64,000 bases of DNA from Pedobacter frigiditerrae (GTDB lineage: Bacteria > Bacteroidota > Bacteroidia > Sphingobacteriales > Sphingobacteriaceae), in NCBI RefSeq assembly GCF_004331645.1, contig NZ_SJSK01000003.1, positions 301 through 64,300 on the forward strand, in the 5' to 3' direction. The notes below the pieces were generated by a model that was not told the DNA's origin, did no database searches, and worked only from the letters and a program-made list of their open reading frames with translations. Numbering within the stretch: the first letter of the stretch is position 1; each line of letters opens with the position of its first letter. This document shows positions 8,270 to 18,181 of this stretch, one piece after another. Position numbers and translations under genes: made by a program.

Positions 8270-9822
8270 TGAGTAAAAGAAAAAAAATATCATCAACGCT
8301 GTTGTTGCTTTTGATAACAGTAACAAGCTATGCGCAACAAAAGCAATTGTTAAGCACGGCTGAATTGAAAAAGTATGTTACTTACTTTAATAAAATTGAT
8401 ACAGAAGCGGTTAAAAATTTTGTGCCTAATGCTCAAGCATTTGATTGGTTATCAGTAAATGTGCCTTTGTTAGATTGTCCAGATCCAATAATTGAGCAAA
8501 ATTATTACTACCGTTGGTGGACATTTAGAAAACATTTGGTTAAAACGCCAGAAGGTTTCATTTTCACAGAATTTATTGAACCTGTAAAACACGCTGGAAA
8601 ATACAATTCCATCAGCTGTGCTTTAGGTCACCATATTTATGAGGGTAGGTGGTTGAAAAACAATACTTATTTAAAAGAATACATCAATTTTTGGTTGTAT
8701 AAAGCAGATGTTGGTCAAACAAAACAACGTTTTCATCAATTTAGCAGTTGGGTAGATGATGCCGTTTATCAAAATTATTTGGTAAAACCTGATGTTGGAT
8801 TTTTGAAAGGCATTCTTCCTGCTTTGGATGCAGATTACACCAAATGGGAAACAGAAAGGCAGGTTAAAAATGGTTTGTTTTGGCAACACGATGTAAAAGA
8901 TGGAATGGAAGAATCTGTAAGTGGTTCGAGAAAAGACCAAAATAATCGTCCAACCATTAACAGTTACATGTATGCTAATGCAAAGGCCTTGGTCAATATT
9001 TCAACTTTGTTGAAGGATGAGACTTTAAAACAAAAGTACCAAGCTAAACAAGCCATATTGAAAAAGCTAGTTCAAGATAGTTTGTGGGATGCATCTACTT
9101 CTTTCTTTAAAACCAGAAATGCCAAAGGCGGATTAGCAAAAGCCAGAGAGGCAATTGGTTTTATTCCTTGGGACTTTAATTTGCCTGATGATAATGCAGA
9201 TTATGCTAAAGCTTGGGACCAACTATTAGATACAGCTGGTTTTAAATCACCCTGGGGATTAACAACTGCCGAAAGAAGGGAACCAACATTTAGAACTCGC
9301 GGTACAGGACATAGTTGCGAATGGGATGGCGCTTTATGGCCATTTGCAACTTCGCAGACTTTAAAAGGATTATCGAACCTATTGGTTAATTATAAAAACC
9401 ATGGTAAAATGACGCCAAAGGTTTTTTATAATGAGTTGCAATTATATGCTAAATCGCATACCAAAAATGGCAAACCATACATTGGTGAATATCAGGATGA
9501 GAAAAATGGCGAATGGTTAAAAGGCGATAATCCGAGGAGTAGTTTTTACAACCACTCTACTTTTGCTGATTTAGTAATTAATGATTTAATAGGTTTTAAA
9601 CCTCGTGAAGATAATATTTTAGAAGTTTATCCCTTAATTCCGAAAGGGCAATGGGATTGGTTCATGTTGGATAGAATTTCATATCACGATAAAACCATTA
9701 CCTTACTTTGGGATAAAACAGGTAAGAAATACAATAAAGGAAAAGGATTTCAGATTTATGTAAATGGTAAATTACTCTATAAAACTGATGATTTGAAACC
9801 TGTTAAAGTTGCAATGAAATAA
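8269..9822 (+). CDS. Secreted (alpha/alpha)6-barrel glycosidase, MGH1/trehalase-like
   Basis: This 517-residue protein has a signal peptide ending near SYAQ (residue 23). The rest resembles helical-barrel glycosidases of the MGH1/GH63-like clan: YYYRWWTFRKHL, the WVDDAVYQ stretch, EESVSGSRKDQ, NSYMYANAKAL, the IGFIPWDF loop, GHSCEWDGALWPFATSQTL, and a small beta domain at the end. Such proteins cluster with rhamnogalacturonan enzymes in other Bacteroidota. Its start overlaps the previous stop by one base, so translation is probably coupled. The specific linkage it cuts is unknown to me. Confidence 0.7.
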   Translation: MSKRKKISSTLLLLLITVTSYAQQKQLLSTAELKKYVTYFNKIDTEAVKNFVPNAQAFDWLSVNVPLLDCPDPIIEQNYYYRWWTFRKHLVKTPEGFIFTEFIEPVKHAGKYNSISCALGHHIYEGRWLKNNTYLKEYINFWLYKADVGQTKQRFHQFSSWVDDAVYQNYLVKPDVGFLKGILPALDADYTKWETERQVKNGLFWQHDVKDGMEESVSGSRKDQNNRPTINSYMYANAKALVNISTLLKDETLKQKYQAKQAILKKLVQDSLWDASTSFFKTRNAKGGLAKAREAIGFIPWDFNLPDDNADYAKAWDQLLDTAGFKSPWGLTTAERREPTFRTRGTGHSCEWDGALWPFATSQTLKGLSNLLVNYKNHGKMTPKVFYNELQLYAKSHTKNGKPYIGEYQDEKNGEWLKGDNPRSSFYNHSTFADLVINDLIGFKPREDNILEVYPLIPKGQWDWFMLDRISYHDKTITLLWDKTGKKYNKGKGFQIYVNGKLLYKTDDLKPVKVAMK

Positions 9823-9831
9823 ACGACTTTT

Positions 9832-9903
9832 GTCATTCTGAGCATCACGAAGAATCTCTTAATAAGAATTTATCTCAGAGATCCTTCCTTCGTCAGGATG
9901 ACA
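9832..9903. repeat. Intergenic repeat (CATTCTGAGC / GTCAGGATGACA type)
   Basis: The junction carries TCATTCTGAGCATCACGAAG and, in roughly inverted form, CTTCCTTCGTCAGGATGACA. It ends exactly over an upstream in-frame ATG at 9898, which is one reason to prefer the ATG at 9922 as the true start of the polygalacturonase gene. Confidence 0.6.
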
Positions 9904-9921
9904 AAACGTAAAAAGAAAAAA

Positions 9922-11499
9922 ATGAAATATACCTTAAGATCTCTAATTGTTCTTCTAATAACATGCTTCAGCATATCCGCAAATGCGCAAAACTATTATA
10001 ATGTGCTCAGTTACGGCGCAAAAAACGATAGCAGCAAACTCGCAACAACGGCTATCAAAAATGCTATTGATGCAGCGGTAAAAAAAGGTGGTGGTACAAT
10101 TTATTTTCCAGCAGGTAAATATTTAACGGGTCCAATTCATTTAAAAAGCAACATTACCATCCTAATTGATGCAGGAGCTGAATTGCATTTTAGTGATGAT
10201 TTTGACCAATATTTACCAATGGTAAAAAGCAGATATGAAGGTGTGGATGTAACTAGCTTTTCGCCACTTTTTTATGCTTATAAAGTAGAAAATATCGCTA
10301 TAAAAGGAAGAGGCCTTATTGATGGTCACGGTAAAAAATGGTGGGATTTTGTTGAGGGTTACAAAGAAGGGCAAGCTCGTTCTAAATGGCAACTGAAATT
10401 TGATGAACTAAACAAGGATATTCTTTTACCAGATGACCCCAAACAAATGAAGCGTGGATTTTTACGTCCACCTTTTATTCAGTTTATGTATAGTAAAAAC
10501 ATTCTGATAGAAGGTATTACTATTCGTAATTCGCCATTTTGGACGGTTAACCCGGAGTTCTGTGAAAATGTAAAAGTGCATGCAGTTACTATTTTTAATC
10601 CTCATAAAAATGCGCCAAATACGGATGGTATTAATCCAGAATCTTGTAAAAATGTGCACATTTCAGATTGCCACATTAGCGTAGGAGATGATTGTATTAC
10701 CATTAAATCTGGTAAGGATGGGCCAGGTAGAAAAATGGCAACTCCAGCAGAAAATCATACAATTACAAACTGTACCATGTTATCTGGTCACGGAGGTGTG
10801 GTAATTGGCAGCGAAATGAGTGGTGATGTGAGGAAAATCACCATTTCTAATTGTGTTTTTGATGGTACTGACAGAGGTATCAGAATTAAATCTGCTAGGG
10901 GAAGAGGTGGGATAGTGGAGGAGATTAGAGTAAGCAATATTGTAATGAAAAACATTAGGGAACAAGCTATCGTTTTAGATTTACAATATGCAAAAACAAC
11001 AGTTGAGCCTGTTTCTGAACGTACACCAAGATTTAGAAATATCCATTTTAGTAATATAACTGGACAAGTAAATCAGGCTGCTTATTTAAATGGATTGGAA
11101 GAAATGCCAATTGAAAACATCACATTTAGCGATATTAATTTAGATGCAAAATCTGGTTTCAACATTTCTAATTCAAATAGAATTGAATTCCATAATGTGC
11201 AAATCAATACAGAAATTGGTGCTGGGGTAATTGCTTCTAAAGTGAATTTTTTAACCTTAGATAACGTAAAAAGTTATACGCCATTAGCTAATTCACCAAT
11301 TTTAGATTTGAGAAATGTGAATGATGCTTTTATTTATAATGCTAACCCATTTGTAGGAACAACTACTTATTTACGTTTAAGTGGTGCAGAAACAAAGAAT
11401 ATCAGCATAGGCAATAACAATTTTAGAAATGCCAAAACCTCTGTCAAAAAAGAGGCTGAGGTTAAGGAAGAAATAACTATAATTTCTGGAGATAAATAA
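9922..11499 (+). CDS. GH28 polygalacturonase-family hydrolase, secreted
   Basis: This protein of about 525 residues is a right-handed beta-helix enzyme that hydrolyses galacturonosyl linkages in pectin. All GH28 active-site motifs are visible in order: NTDG within PNTDGINPESC, VGDDC with paired Asp residues, GHGG, and GIRIKSARGRGG. I start it at the ATG at 9922 (MKYTLRS, then a signal peptide ending SANAQ). The upstream ATG at 9898 lies in a repeat and adds only a lysine-rich octapeptide. The stop overlaps the next start (TAATG). Homogalacturonan or rhamnogalacturonan backbone cleavage are both possible; I cannot tell exo from endo action. Confidence 0.9.
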   Translation: MKYTLRSLIVLLITCFSISANAQNYYNVLSYGAKNDSSKLATTAIKNAIDAAVKKGGGTIYFPAGKYLTGPIHLKSNITILIDAGAELHFSDDFDQYLPMVKSRYEGVDVTSFSPLFYAYKVENIAIKGRGLIDGHGKKWWDFVEGYKEGQARSKWQLKFDELNKDILLPDDPKQMKRGFLRPPFIQFMYSKNILIEGITIRNSPFWTVNPEFCENVKVHAVTIFNPHKNAPNTDGINPESCKNVHISDCHISVGDDCITIKSGKDGPGRKMATPAENHTITNCTMLSGHGGVVIGSEMSGDVRKITISNCVFDGTDRGIRIKSARGRGGIVEEIRVSNIVMKNIREQAIVLDLQYAKTTVEPVSERTPRFRNIHFSNITGQVNQAAYLNGLEEMPIENITFSDINLDAKSGFNISNSNRIEFHNVQINTEIGAGVIASKVNFLTLDNVKSYTPLANSPILDLRNVNDAFIYNANPFVGTTTYLRLSGAETKNISIGNNNFRNAKTSVKKEAEVKEEITIISGDK

Positions 11500-14321
11500 T
11501 GAAATTTTCATTCAAGTATATTTTTACTTTACTGTTTTTGCTTGTGGGCTTAAACAACATTGCATTCGCTCAAACAGACCATCACCTTTGGTACAATAAA
11601 CCTGCAGAAAAATGGACTGATGCTTTGCCAATTGGTAATGGAAGAATAGGGGCAATGATTTTTGCAGGTGTTACTCAAGATCATATCCAATTTAATGAAG
11701 AAACTTTATGGTCTGGTAAACCTAGAAATTACAATAAAAAAGGAGCATCAAAATACCTTGCAGAAATTAGAAGACTACTATTTGAAGGTAAACAAAAAGA
11801 AGCGGAGGCCTTAGCGGGAGCTGAATTTATGGGCTTAAGAAGTGAAGCTGGAGATAAGGCAAAATGGGTGTCAGAAATGAAAGCTGGAAAAGGAATTACA
11901 GGAAATCCAGCTTTAGGGAATTACGATGATAAACTTTGGAAAACGCTACAAGTTCCATCTTATGAAGGTTGGGAAACAGTCGGCTTAAACAATGTAGATG
12001 GTGCTGTTTGGTTCAGAACTACTTTTGATGTGCCTGCAAATTGGGCAGGAAAAGATTTGGTGTTAGATTTAAACAGAATTCGCGACCAAGATTTCACCTA
12101 TATCAATGGTCAATTGGTTGGTAATACCGACAACCTAGAACCTAGAAATTATACCATTCCAGCAAAGCTGATAAAAACTGGGAAAAATACCATCGCCATA
12201 CAGGTTCTAAACTATTACGATAAAGGTGGAATTGCAGGTTACAAAGACACAAAAAGATATATCGGGATTTATCCTGTTGGTTCTACTATTGAAAATGGAG
12301 TTTCACTGATTAAAAAATGGAAGTATAAAATTCAAAATGAAGAACCGCCTGCAACTCCTCAATACCAAGCTAGTTATCAGCCATTTGGCGATTTAAATTT
12401 GTATTTCAAAAATGTTAAATCAGCGGTTTCAAACTATAAGAGAACACTTGATTTAACAACAGCAATCTCAACCACAACCTATACTTTAAACAAAGTAGAT
12501 TACAAAAGGGAATACTTTGCCAGTCAGCCAAATCAAGCGGTTGTCATTCATTTATCCGCCAGTAAACCTAAATCTATCAGTTTTGATGCAGGTTTGTCTA
12601 GTCCACATTTAAATTCAATAGTAAAGGTTGTAAATAACAATACCATCTCTATTTCAGTACAAGTTAAGGATGGGGCACTAAGAGGAGAAAGTCGTTTAGC
12701 TGCTGAAGTTAAAAATGGTACACTAAAAGTTGTGAATCAGAAAATCAGTATCATCAATGCTGATGAAGTGACTTTATACTTAACAGCAGGAACTAATTTT
12801 GTAAATGCCGATGATGTCTCGGGTAATCCCGAATTGTTTAACTCAGTTCGTGAAATTGGGTTGTTAGGGTCTCCTTTTGAGTCCATTAAACAAGCTCACA
12901 TCCAAGAATATCAAACCTATTACAAGACTTTCGATGTTAATTTTGGAACATCTGAAAATGCAAAACTACCAACTGATGAGCGTTTAGTAAAGTTCGCAAA
13001 AGCTAATGACCCTGCATTTATGGCCTTGTATATGCAATATGGCAGGTATTTGCTAATCTCAAGCTCTAGACCAGGCGGACAACCAGCAAACTTGCAAGGT
13101 ATTTGGAACGATTTATTATCTCCACCATGGGGAAGTAAATACACCACCAACATTAATTTAGAAATGAATTATTGGCCAACGGAGATGTTAAACTTAACTG
13201 CTTTAAACGAGCCTTTGTTTAGTAAAATAAAAGCTTTATCAGTTAAAGGAACTGAAACAGCAATGGAATATTACCATGCAAAAGGTTGGGTTTTACATCA
13301 TAATACAGATTTGTGGAATGGTACGGCGCCAATTAATGCTTCAAACCACGGTATATGGGTAACAGGTGCTGCTTGGTTAAGTCAGCATTTGTGGGAACAT
13401 TATTTGTTTACTGGAGATAAAAAATTCTTAAAGGAAGAAGCTTATCCAGTAATGAAAAGGTCGGCCCAATTTTTTGAGGATTTCTTAATAAAAGACCCAA
13501 AAACAGGTTGGTTAATTAGTACGCCATCTAATTCTCCAGAAAATGGTGGTTTAGTAGCAGGGCCAACAATGGATCATCAGATTATTAGAACATTGTTTAA
13601 CAATTGCATCTCCGCTTCTGAAAATTTAGGTGTTGATGATGCTTTTAGTAAGTCATTACAAACAAAGGTGAAACAAATTGCACCTAACCAAATTGGAAAA
13701 TATGGGCAATTGCAAGAGTGGTTAACAGACAAGGATGATACAACAAATAAACACCGTCACGTTTCTCACTTATGGGGCGTTTACCCTGGTGATGATGTAA
13801 CTTGGGATAAAGATGCAAAGATGATGGAAGCGGCCAAACAATCGCTTTTATATCGTGGAGATGATGCTACAGGTTGGAGTTTAGCTTGGAAAATTAATTA
13901 TTGGGCCAGATTTAAAGATGGTAATCACGCCATGACTTTGGTTAAAATGTTGTTGAAACCAGCTGGTGAAGGAGTTTCTGGTTCTTATGTTAATCTTTTT
14001 GATGCACATCCGCCATTTCAAATAGATGGGAATTTTGGTGGTGCTGCTGGCATAGCCGAAATGATTGTGCAAAGTCACCAAGGTTATATTGAATTATTGC
14101 CTGCTTTACCAGATGCCATTCCGTTTGGAGAAATTAAAGGCCTTTGTGCCAGAGGCGGATTTGAATTGAAAATAAAATGGAATAACGGAAAACTTGAAAA
14201 TGTTGAGGTTAAATCTAAGGTTGGAGGAACTTGTAAGCTTCGTTATAAAAATCAAGCCATAAGCATTGTCACAAAAGTGGGGGGAGTTTATAAGTTGAAT
14301 GGAGATTTGAAAACTTTATGA
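11499..14321 (+). CDS. GH95 family glycosidase (alpha-L-fucosidase / alpha-L-galactosidase type)
   Basis: This 940-residue secreted protein has a signal peptide ending AFAQ. Its GH95 N-terminal domain starts at LWYNKPAEKWTDALPIGNGR. An insertion at about residues 130-270 looks like a galactose-binding-type jelly roll (WFRTTFDVPANWAGKDLVLD) placed inside the N-terminal domain. The (alpha/alpha)6 barrel follows, with NLQGIWNDLLSPPWGSKYTT, NTDLWNGTAP, HVSHLWGVYPG and IDGNFGGAAGIAEM, which carry the conserved active-site residues. GH95 enzymes act on alpha-L-fucosyl or alpha-L-galactosyl ends. In rhamnogalacturonan-II loci the L-galactosidase role is known, which makes it attractive here. It overlaps the next gene by ATGA. 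Confidence 0.9.
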   Translation: MKFSFKYIFTLLFLLVGLNNIAFAQTDHHLWYNKPAEKWTDALPIGNGRIGAMIFAGVTQDHIQFNEETLWSGKPRNYNKKGASKYLAEIRRLLFEGKQKEAEALAGAEFMGLRSEAGDKAKWVSEMKAGKGITGNPALGNYDDKLWKTLQVPSYEGWETVGLNNVDGAVWFRTTFDVPANWAGKDLVLDLNRIRDQDFTYINGQLVGNTDNLEPRNYTIPAKLIKTGKNTIAIQVLNYYDKGGIAGYKDTKRYIGIYPVGSTIENGVSLIKKWKYKIQNEEPPATPQYQASYQPFGDLNLYFKNVKSAVSNYKRTLDLTTAISTTTYTLNKVDYKREYFASQPNQAVVIHLSASKPKSISFDAGLSSPHLNSIVKVVNNNTISISVQVKDGALRGESRLAAEVKNGTLKVVNQKISIINADEVTLYLTAGTNFVNADDVSGNPELFNSVREIGLLGSPFESIKQAHIQEYQTYYKTFDVNFGTSENAKLPTDERLVKFAKANDPAFMALYMQYGRYLLISSSRPGGQPANLQGIWNDLLSPPWGSKYTTNINLEMNYWPTEMLNLTALNEPLFSKIKALSVKGTETAMEYYHAKGWVLHHNTDLWNGTAPINASNHGIWVTGAAWLSQHLWEHYLFTGDKKFLKEEAYPVMKRSAQFFEDFLIKDPKTGWLISTPSNSPENGGLVAGPTMDHQIIRTLFNNCISASENLGVDDAFSKSLQTKVKQIAPNQIGKYGQLQEWLTDKDDTTNKHRHVSHLWGVYPGDDVTWDKDAKMMEAAKQSLLYRGDDATGWSLAWKINYWARFKDGNHAMTLVKMLLKPAGEGVSGSYVNLFDAHPPFQIDGNFGGAAGIAEMIVQSHQGYIELLPALPDAIPFGEIKGLCARGGFELKIKWNNGKLENVEVKSKVGGTCKLRYKNQAISIVTKVGGVYKLNGDLKTL

Positions 14322-17300
14322 AAGTTGCATTAAATAGTTTTCTCACAGAAAAACGTGGAGTTCTTTCGAAAAAGGATTTTTTTTTCTCGCAGAAAAATCG
14401 CAGATGTCAAAAGACGAAGATTTTCGCTAAGCCAAGTCGGTTCTTCTCTGCTTGTTTAACTATTGTTTTCCTTATCTCGATTCCAAAAGCTTTTGCCCAA
14501 AATATTCGTAAAGATATTTTGCTCAATTCAAATTGGTCAAGCATCGCTGATGAAAAAAATAGCAATGCTTATAATGGATTTGAAAATAGTAATTACAAAT
14601 TAGCCAGTTGGAAAACAGTAAATGTTCCTCACAATTGGGACCAATACGAAGGTTACCAAAGAAAGCTACATGGCAATAAACACGGTTATGCTTGGTACAG
14701 AAAAAGCTTTAAAACAAATGAAATTAACCCGATGGCTATCGGGTCAGGGAAACGATTTTTTCTTTATTTTGAAGGAGTAGGCTCTTATGCCACAGTTTGG
14801 TTAAATGGTAAAAAGGTTGGTTATCATGCAGGTGGAAGAACAACTTTCACACTTGATGTGACATCGGTTATCAAACTCAATAACCAAGATAATTTATTGG
14901 CGGTTCGAGCAGATCATCCTGCAAATATTCAAGATTTACCTTGGGTAGATGGTGGTTGCTCAACAGAAAGAGGTTTTTCTGAAGGCTCGCAGCCAATGGG
15001 CATTTTTAGACCAGTGCACCTCATTGTTACCAACGAAGTTAGGATTGAACCGTTTGGTGTTCACATATGGAATGATGACCAGATTTCAGAAAAATCTGCC
15101 GTGCTAAATTTTGAAACCACAGTAAAAAACTACGGAGCTAGTACCAAAAGCATTACAATCAGTAACCAGTTGGTAGATGCGGCTGGTAAAATTTTAGCTT
15201 CATTAAACAGAGTTGAAAAGATTGCTGGCAATAAAGAATTAGTTATAAATCAGCAATCAAATAAACTGATTAACCCCAAATTATGGTCGATAGAAAATCC
15301 GTATTTGTATACGATTAAAACTAAGATTATTGAAAGTGGAAAGGTTGTAGACGAATTAAATACGCCTTATGGCATAAGATGGATCAGTTGGCCAATTGGC
15401 GATAAAGCAAATCAGAAAGTATTTTTATTGAATGGAAAGCCAGTTTTCATAAACGGCATTGCAGAATATGAACATTTAATTGGTCAGAGTCACGCTTTTA
15501 GTAACGAGCAAATTCGTTCTAGAGTGATGCAAATTAAATCTGCTGGTTTTAATGCTTTCCGCGATGCGCACCAACCACATAACTTGCTTTACCAAACCTA
15601 CTGGGATAAATTAGGTGTTTTAAGTTGGACGCAAATGGCTGCACACATTTGGTACGATACACCTGAATTTAGAAATAACTTTAAATCATTATTAACAGAC
15701 TGGGTTAAAGAAAGAAGAAACAGTCCATCGGTTGTTTTATGGGGCTTAGAAAATGAAAGCACATTGCCCGAAGATTTTGCAAAAGAATGCACAGAACTGA
15801 TTAGAAAATTAGACCCAACGGCATCATCACAACGTAAAGTAACTACTTGTAATGGTGGTAAAGGAACCGATTGGGATGTGCCTCAAAACTGGACTGGAAC
15901 TTACGGGGGTAATCCTTTAACCTATGGCGATGATTTGCAAAAACAGGTTTTGGTGGGTGAATACGGTGCGTGGAGAACTTTAGATTTACATTCAGCAGAC
16001 GCGCAGATTAAAAGCCCAACGCATACCGAAAATTACATGACCGAGCTAATGGAAATCAAGGTTCGACTAGCAGAAAGTGTAAAGGATAAAACGGCAGGGC
16101 ATTACTTCTGGCTGTATAGCTCTCATGATAACCCTGGTAGGGTACAAGGTGGTGAAGGTTTAAGAGATTTAGATAGAGTTGGTCCGGTAAATTACAAGGG
16201 AATGTACACACCTTGGGAAGAACCAACTGATGTTTATTATATGTTCAGGGCTAATTATGCGCCAAAACAAACTGAACCAATGGCTTACATTGTTTCCCAT
16301 ACTTGGCCAAATCGTTGGTCAACTCCTGGCATAAAAGACAGTATTACGGTTTACTCAAATTGCGATGAAGTAGAACTTTTTAATGATGTAAATCAGCAAT
16401 CGTTAGGTAAAAGGACAAGAAAAGGAATTGGAAGCCATTTTCAATGGGACGAGCCAAATATCCAATATAATGTGCTTTATGCTGTAGGTTATGTAAATGG
16501 AAAGGCTGTTGCAAAGGATTATATCGTGTTAAACAACTTGCCAAAAGCACCAAATTTTAAGAGTTTAGTAAGTAATACAAACATTGCCGAACCTACAAAA
16601 GGATATCATTATTTATATCGCTTAAATGCTGGCGGACCAAGTTATACTGACCAATTTGGGAAAGTTTGGTCTACAGATCAACAAGCTAACTCCAAAATTG
16701 GTGCTTATGGTTCAACATCTTGGACGGCCAACTTCCCAGGTGTTCCATCTTTTTTTGCTAGTCAGCGACGAACGTTTGACCCTATCAAAGGAACATCAGA
16801 TTGGAAATTATTTCAAACCTTTAGGTATGGGAGAGACCAGCTGAAATTTCAATTCCCAATTCCTGCAGATGGAGAATATTTAGTGGAATTGTATTTTATT
16901 GAACCTTGGTTGGGCGTTGGAGGCGGAATGGATGCAAAAGGAATGCGTTTATTTGATGTAGCGATCAATGATAAAACGGTTATTAAAGATTTAGATATTT
17001 GGGTAGAAGTTGGAGCCAATAAAGTGCTAAAAAAGACGGTTAAGGTATTTTCCAAAGCAGGGCAATTAGTTGTTTCTTTTCCACAAGTTAAGGTCGGGCA
17101 AGCTTTAATTTCAGCTATCGCTGTAGCAACAACAAATGAAAAGATAAAAATTAGTCCACAAGATAATTCAATTATCGAATACGCAAATGATATTGAAAAA
17201 TCAACCTGGTTAGATATTGGTGATAAACAATACAGTGATGAATTTATCGAATTTACCTCACTGCCATCTAATTTATTTGGCGCAGAGTATGTAAAAACAT

Positions 17301-17962
17301 CAAATAAAACTAGTAAAGCCATATCATTTAAGCTTACGGCAGCGGCTGATGTTTTTGTAATTGCTGATGAAAAAGCAAAGCTAGATTGGTTAGTTGATTA
17401 CGAGGATGCCAAATCCATGGTAATTAACAGCACAGGTGCAAAGTTCAATGTATTTCGTAAAAGGTTTGCCATAGATGATGAAATTAAACTTGGTCAAAAA
17501 GCTTCGAATACTCAAATGTATTCAGTTGCAGTTGTGCCTCCAACTAATTTAGAGCCAGCCTACGATTTAAAATCGGTAACAACTTATAAAGCAACTGATG
17601 CCACATTAAAAGGAGAGGGCTTAGTTAGGGAAAATTTGATGGGTAAGCCTAGAGTTGTTTTTAAAGCTAATGAAGGCAATGTTTTAGAATGGAAAATAAA
17701 CACCGGTGTTGCTGATATTTACTCAATAACGATTAAATACCATAATCCATTTGATTTCAATCTTAAAGCAAAGCTTGAATTTTTATCAGCTGACGGCACA
17801 TTGATGAAAACTGAATTGGTAGAATTTACACCAACAAAAGAAGGTAAGTGGAATTATTTAAACACCAATACTCGGAGTATGATTAATGCAGGAAGTTATT
17901 TGGTGAGAATTACTTCAACAGAAACTAAAGGTTTGTATGTTGATGCGCTAGATGTTCAATAA
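14318..17962 (+). CDS. GH2 family glycosidase with malectin and C-terminal accessory domains
   Basis: This 1214-residue protein has GH2 sugar-binding, immunoglobulin-like and TIM-barrel domains. The acid/base is probably Glu480 in GLENES and the nucleophile Glu548 in VGEYG. A malectin-like carbohydrate-binding domain spans about 766-940 (YRLNAGGPSY to the end of the VSFPQVKVG strand). The last 250 residues are beta-rich and end like a CBM. The signal peptide core (FFSACLTIVFLISIPKAFA) begins only at about residue 42. The first 40 residues are translated from what looks like an intergenic repeat, and no later ATG exists before the signal core. Beta-galactosidase, beta-glucuronidase and alpha-L-arabinopyranosidase-type specificities are all possible in GH2. 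Confidence 0.88.
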   Translation: MKVALNSFLTEKRGVLSKKDFFFSQKNRRCQKTKIFAKPSRFFSACLTIVFLISIPKAFAQNIRKDILLNSNWSSIADEKNSNAYNGFENSNYKLASWKTVNVPHNWDQYEGYQRKLHGNKHGYAWYRKSFKTNEINPMAIGSGKRFFLYFEGVGSYATVWLNGKKVGYHAGGRTTFTLDVTSVIKLNNQDNLLAVRADHPANIQDLPWVDGGCSTERGFSEGSQPMGIFRPVHLIVTNEVRIEPFGVHIWNDDQISEKSAVLNFETTVKNYGASTKSITISNQLVDAAGKILASLNRVEKIAGNKELVINQQSNKLINPKLWSIENPYLYTIKTKIIESGKVVDELNTPYGIRWISWPIGDKANQKVFLLNGKPVFINGIAEYEHLIGQSHAFSNEQIRSRVMQIKSAGFNAFRDAHQPHNLLYQTYWDKLGVLSWTQMAAHIWYDTPEFRNNFKSLLTDWVKERRNSPSVVLWGLENESTLPEDFAKECTELIRKLDPTASSQRKVTTCNGGKGTDWDVPQNWTGTYGGNPLTYGDDLQKQVLVGEYGAWRTLDLHSADAQIKSPTHTENYMTELMEIKVRLAESVKDKTAGHYFWLYSSHDNPGRVQGGEGLRDLDRVGPVNYKGMYTPWEEPTDVYYMFRANYAPKQTEPMAYIVSHTWPNRWSTPGIKDSITVYSNCDEVELFNDVNQQSLGKRTRKGIGSHFQWDEPNIQYNVLYAVGYVNGKAVAKDYIVLNNLPKAPNFKSLVSNTNIAEPTKGYHYLYRLNAGGPSYTDQFGKVWSTDQQANSKIGAYGSTSWTANFPGVPSFFASQRRTFDPIKGTSDWKLFQTFRYGRDQLKFQFPIPADGEYLVELYFIEPWLGVGGGMDAKGMRLFDVAINDKTVIKDLDIWVEVGANKVLKKTVKVFSKAGQLVVSFPQVKVGQALISAIAVATTNEKIKISPQDNSIIEYANDIEKSTWLDIGDKQYSDEFIEFTSLPSNLFGAEYVKTSNKTSKAISFKLTAAADVFVIADEKAKLDWLVDYEDAKSMVINSTGAKFNVFRKRFAIDDEIKLGQKASNTQMYSVAVVPPTNLEPAYDLKSVTTYKATDATLKGEGLVRENLMGKPRVVFKANEGNVLEWKINTGVADIYSITIKYHNPFDFNLKAKLEFLSADGTLMKTELVEFTPTKEGKWNYLNTNTRSMINAGSYLVRITSTETKGLYVDALDVQ
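14332..14445 (+). repeat. Repeat element read through as the N-terminus of the GH2 gene
   Basis: The DNA here (CTCACAGAAAAACG, CTCGCAGAAAAATCGCAGA, AAGACGAAGATTTTCGCTAA) has the form of CGCAGATT-type intergenic repeats of Bacteroidota. It lies between the ATGA-coupled start and the signal-peptide core. The reading frame stays open through it, giving a lysine- and arginine-rich extension. Confidence 0.5.
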
Positions 17963-17970
17963 TAAGAGCC

Positions 17971-18037
17971 CGTCACCCTGAATTTATTTCAGGGTCTTCA
18001 TTGCAAATTAGATGCTGAAATAAATTCAGCATGACGA
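17971..18037. repeat. Palindromic repeat, second copy of the CACCCTGAA family
   Basis: GTCACCCTGAATTTATTTCA and GATGCTGAAATAAATTCAGC, ending CATGACG, form inverted arms around a short centre. The parts match the element at 1838-1946. It sits directly after the GH2 stop and may stabilise or end the transcript. Confidence 0.65.
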
Positions 18038-18064
18038 ATTTTTAACTTGAAATGTTTAATAGAC

Positions 18065-18089
18065 ATCTTGTACTAAATTCCAACAAGAT
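18065..18089. promoter_or_regulatory. Inverted repeat upstream of the symporter gene
   Basis: ATCTTGT (18065-18071) and ACAAGAT (18083-18089) form a 7-base perfect inverted repeat with an 11-base spacer, with no T-run after it. It lies about 95 bases before the symporter start, a place where an operator would be expected. Downstream, TAACCAATTATAAACG (18155-18170) resembles leader strings seen before the genes at 22723 and 62375. Confidence 0.35.
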
Positions 18090-18181
18090 AACATACTACA
18101 ATACATAGGTAAAATTAGATATTAAAACTGCTACTTATGCAGTGATATTTGTTTTAACCAATTATAAACGAACAACCAGAA

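Noticed and set aside
8671..8940. Minus-strand frame of 89 codons inside the MGH1-type gene
   Set aside because: Antisense to a conserved glycosidase; low-complexity hydrophobic and aromatic content is typical of shadow frames in AT-rich DNA.
16849..17322. 157-codon minus-strand frame within the GH2 gene
   Set aside because: It lies wholly antisense to the conserved malectin region of a clear GH2 protein, and its composition looks like a frame shadow.
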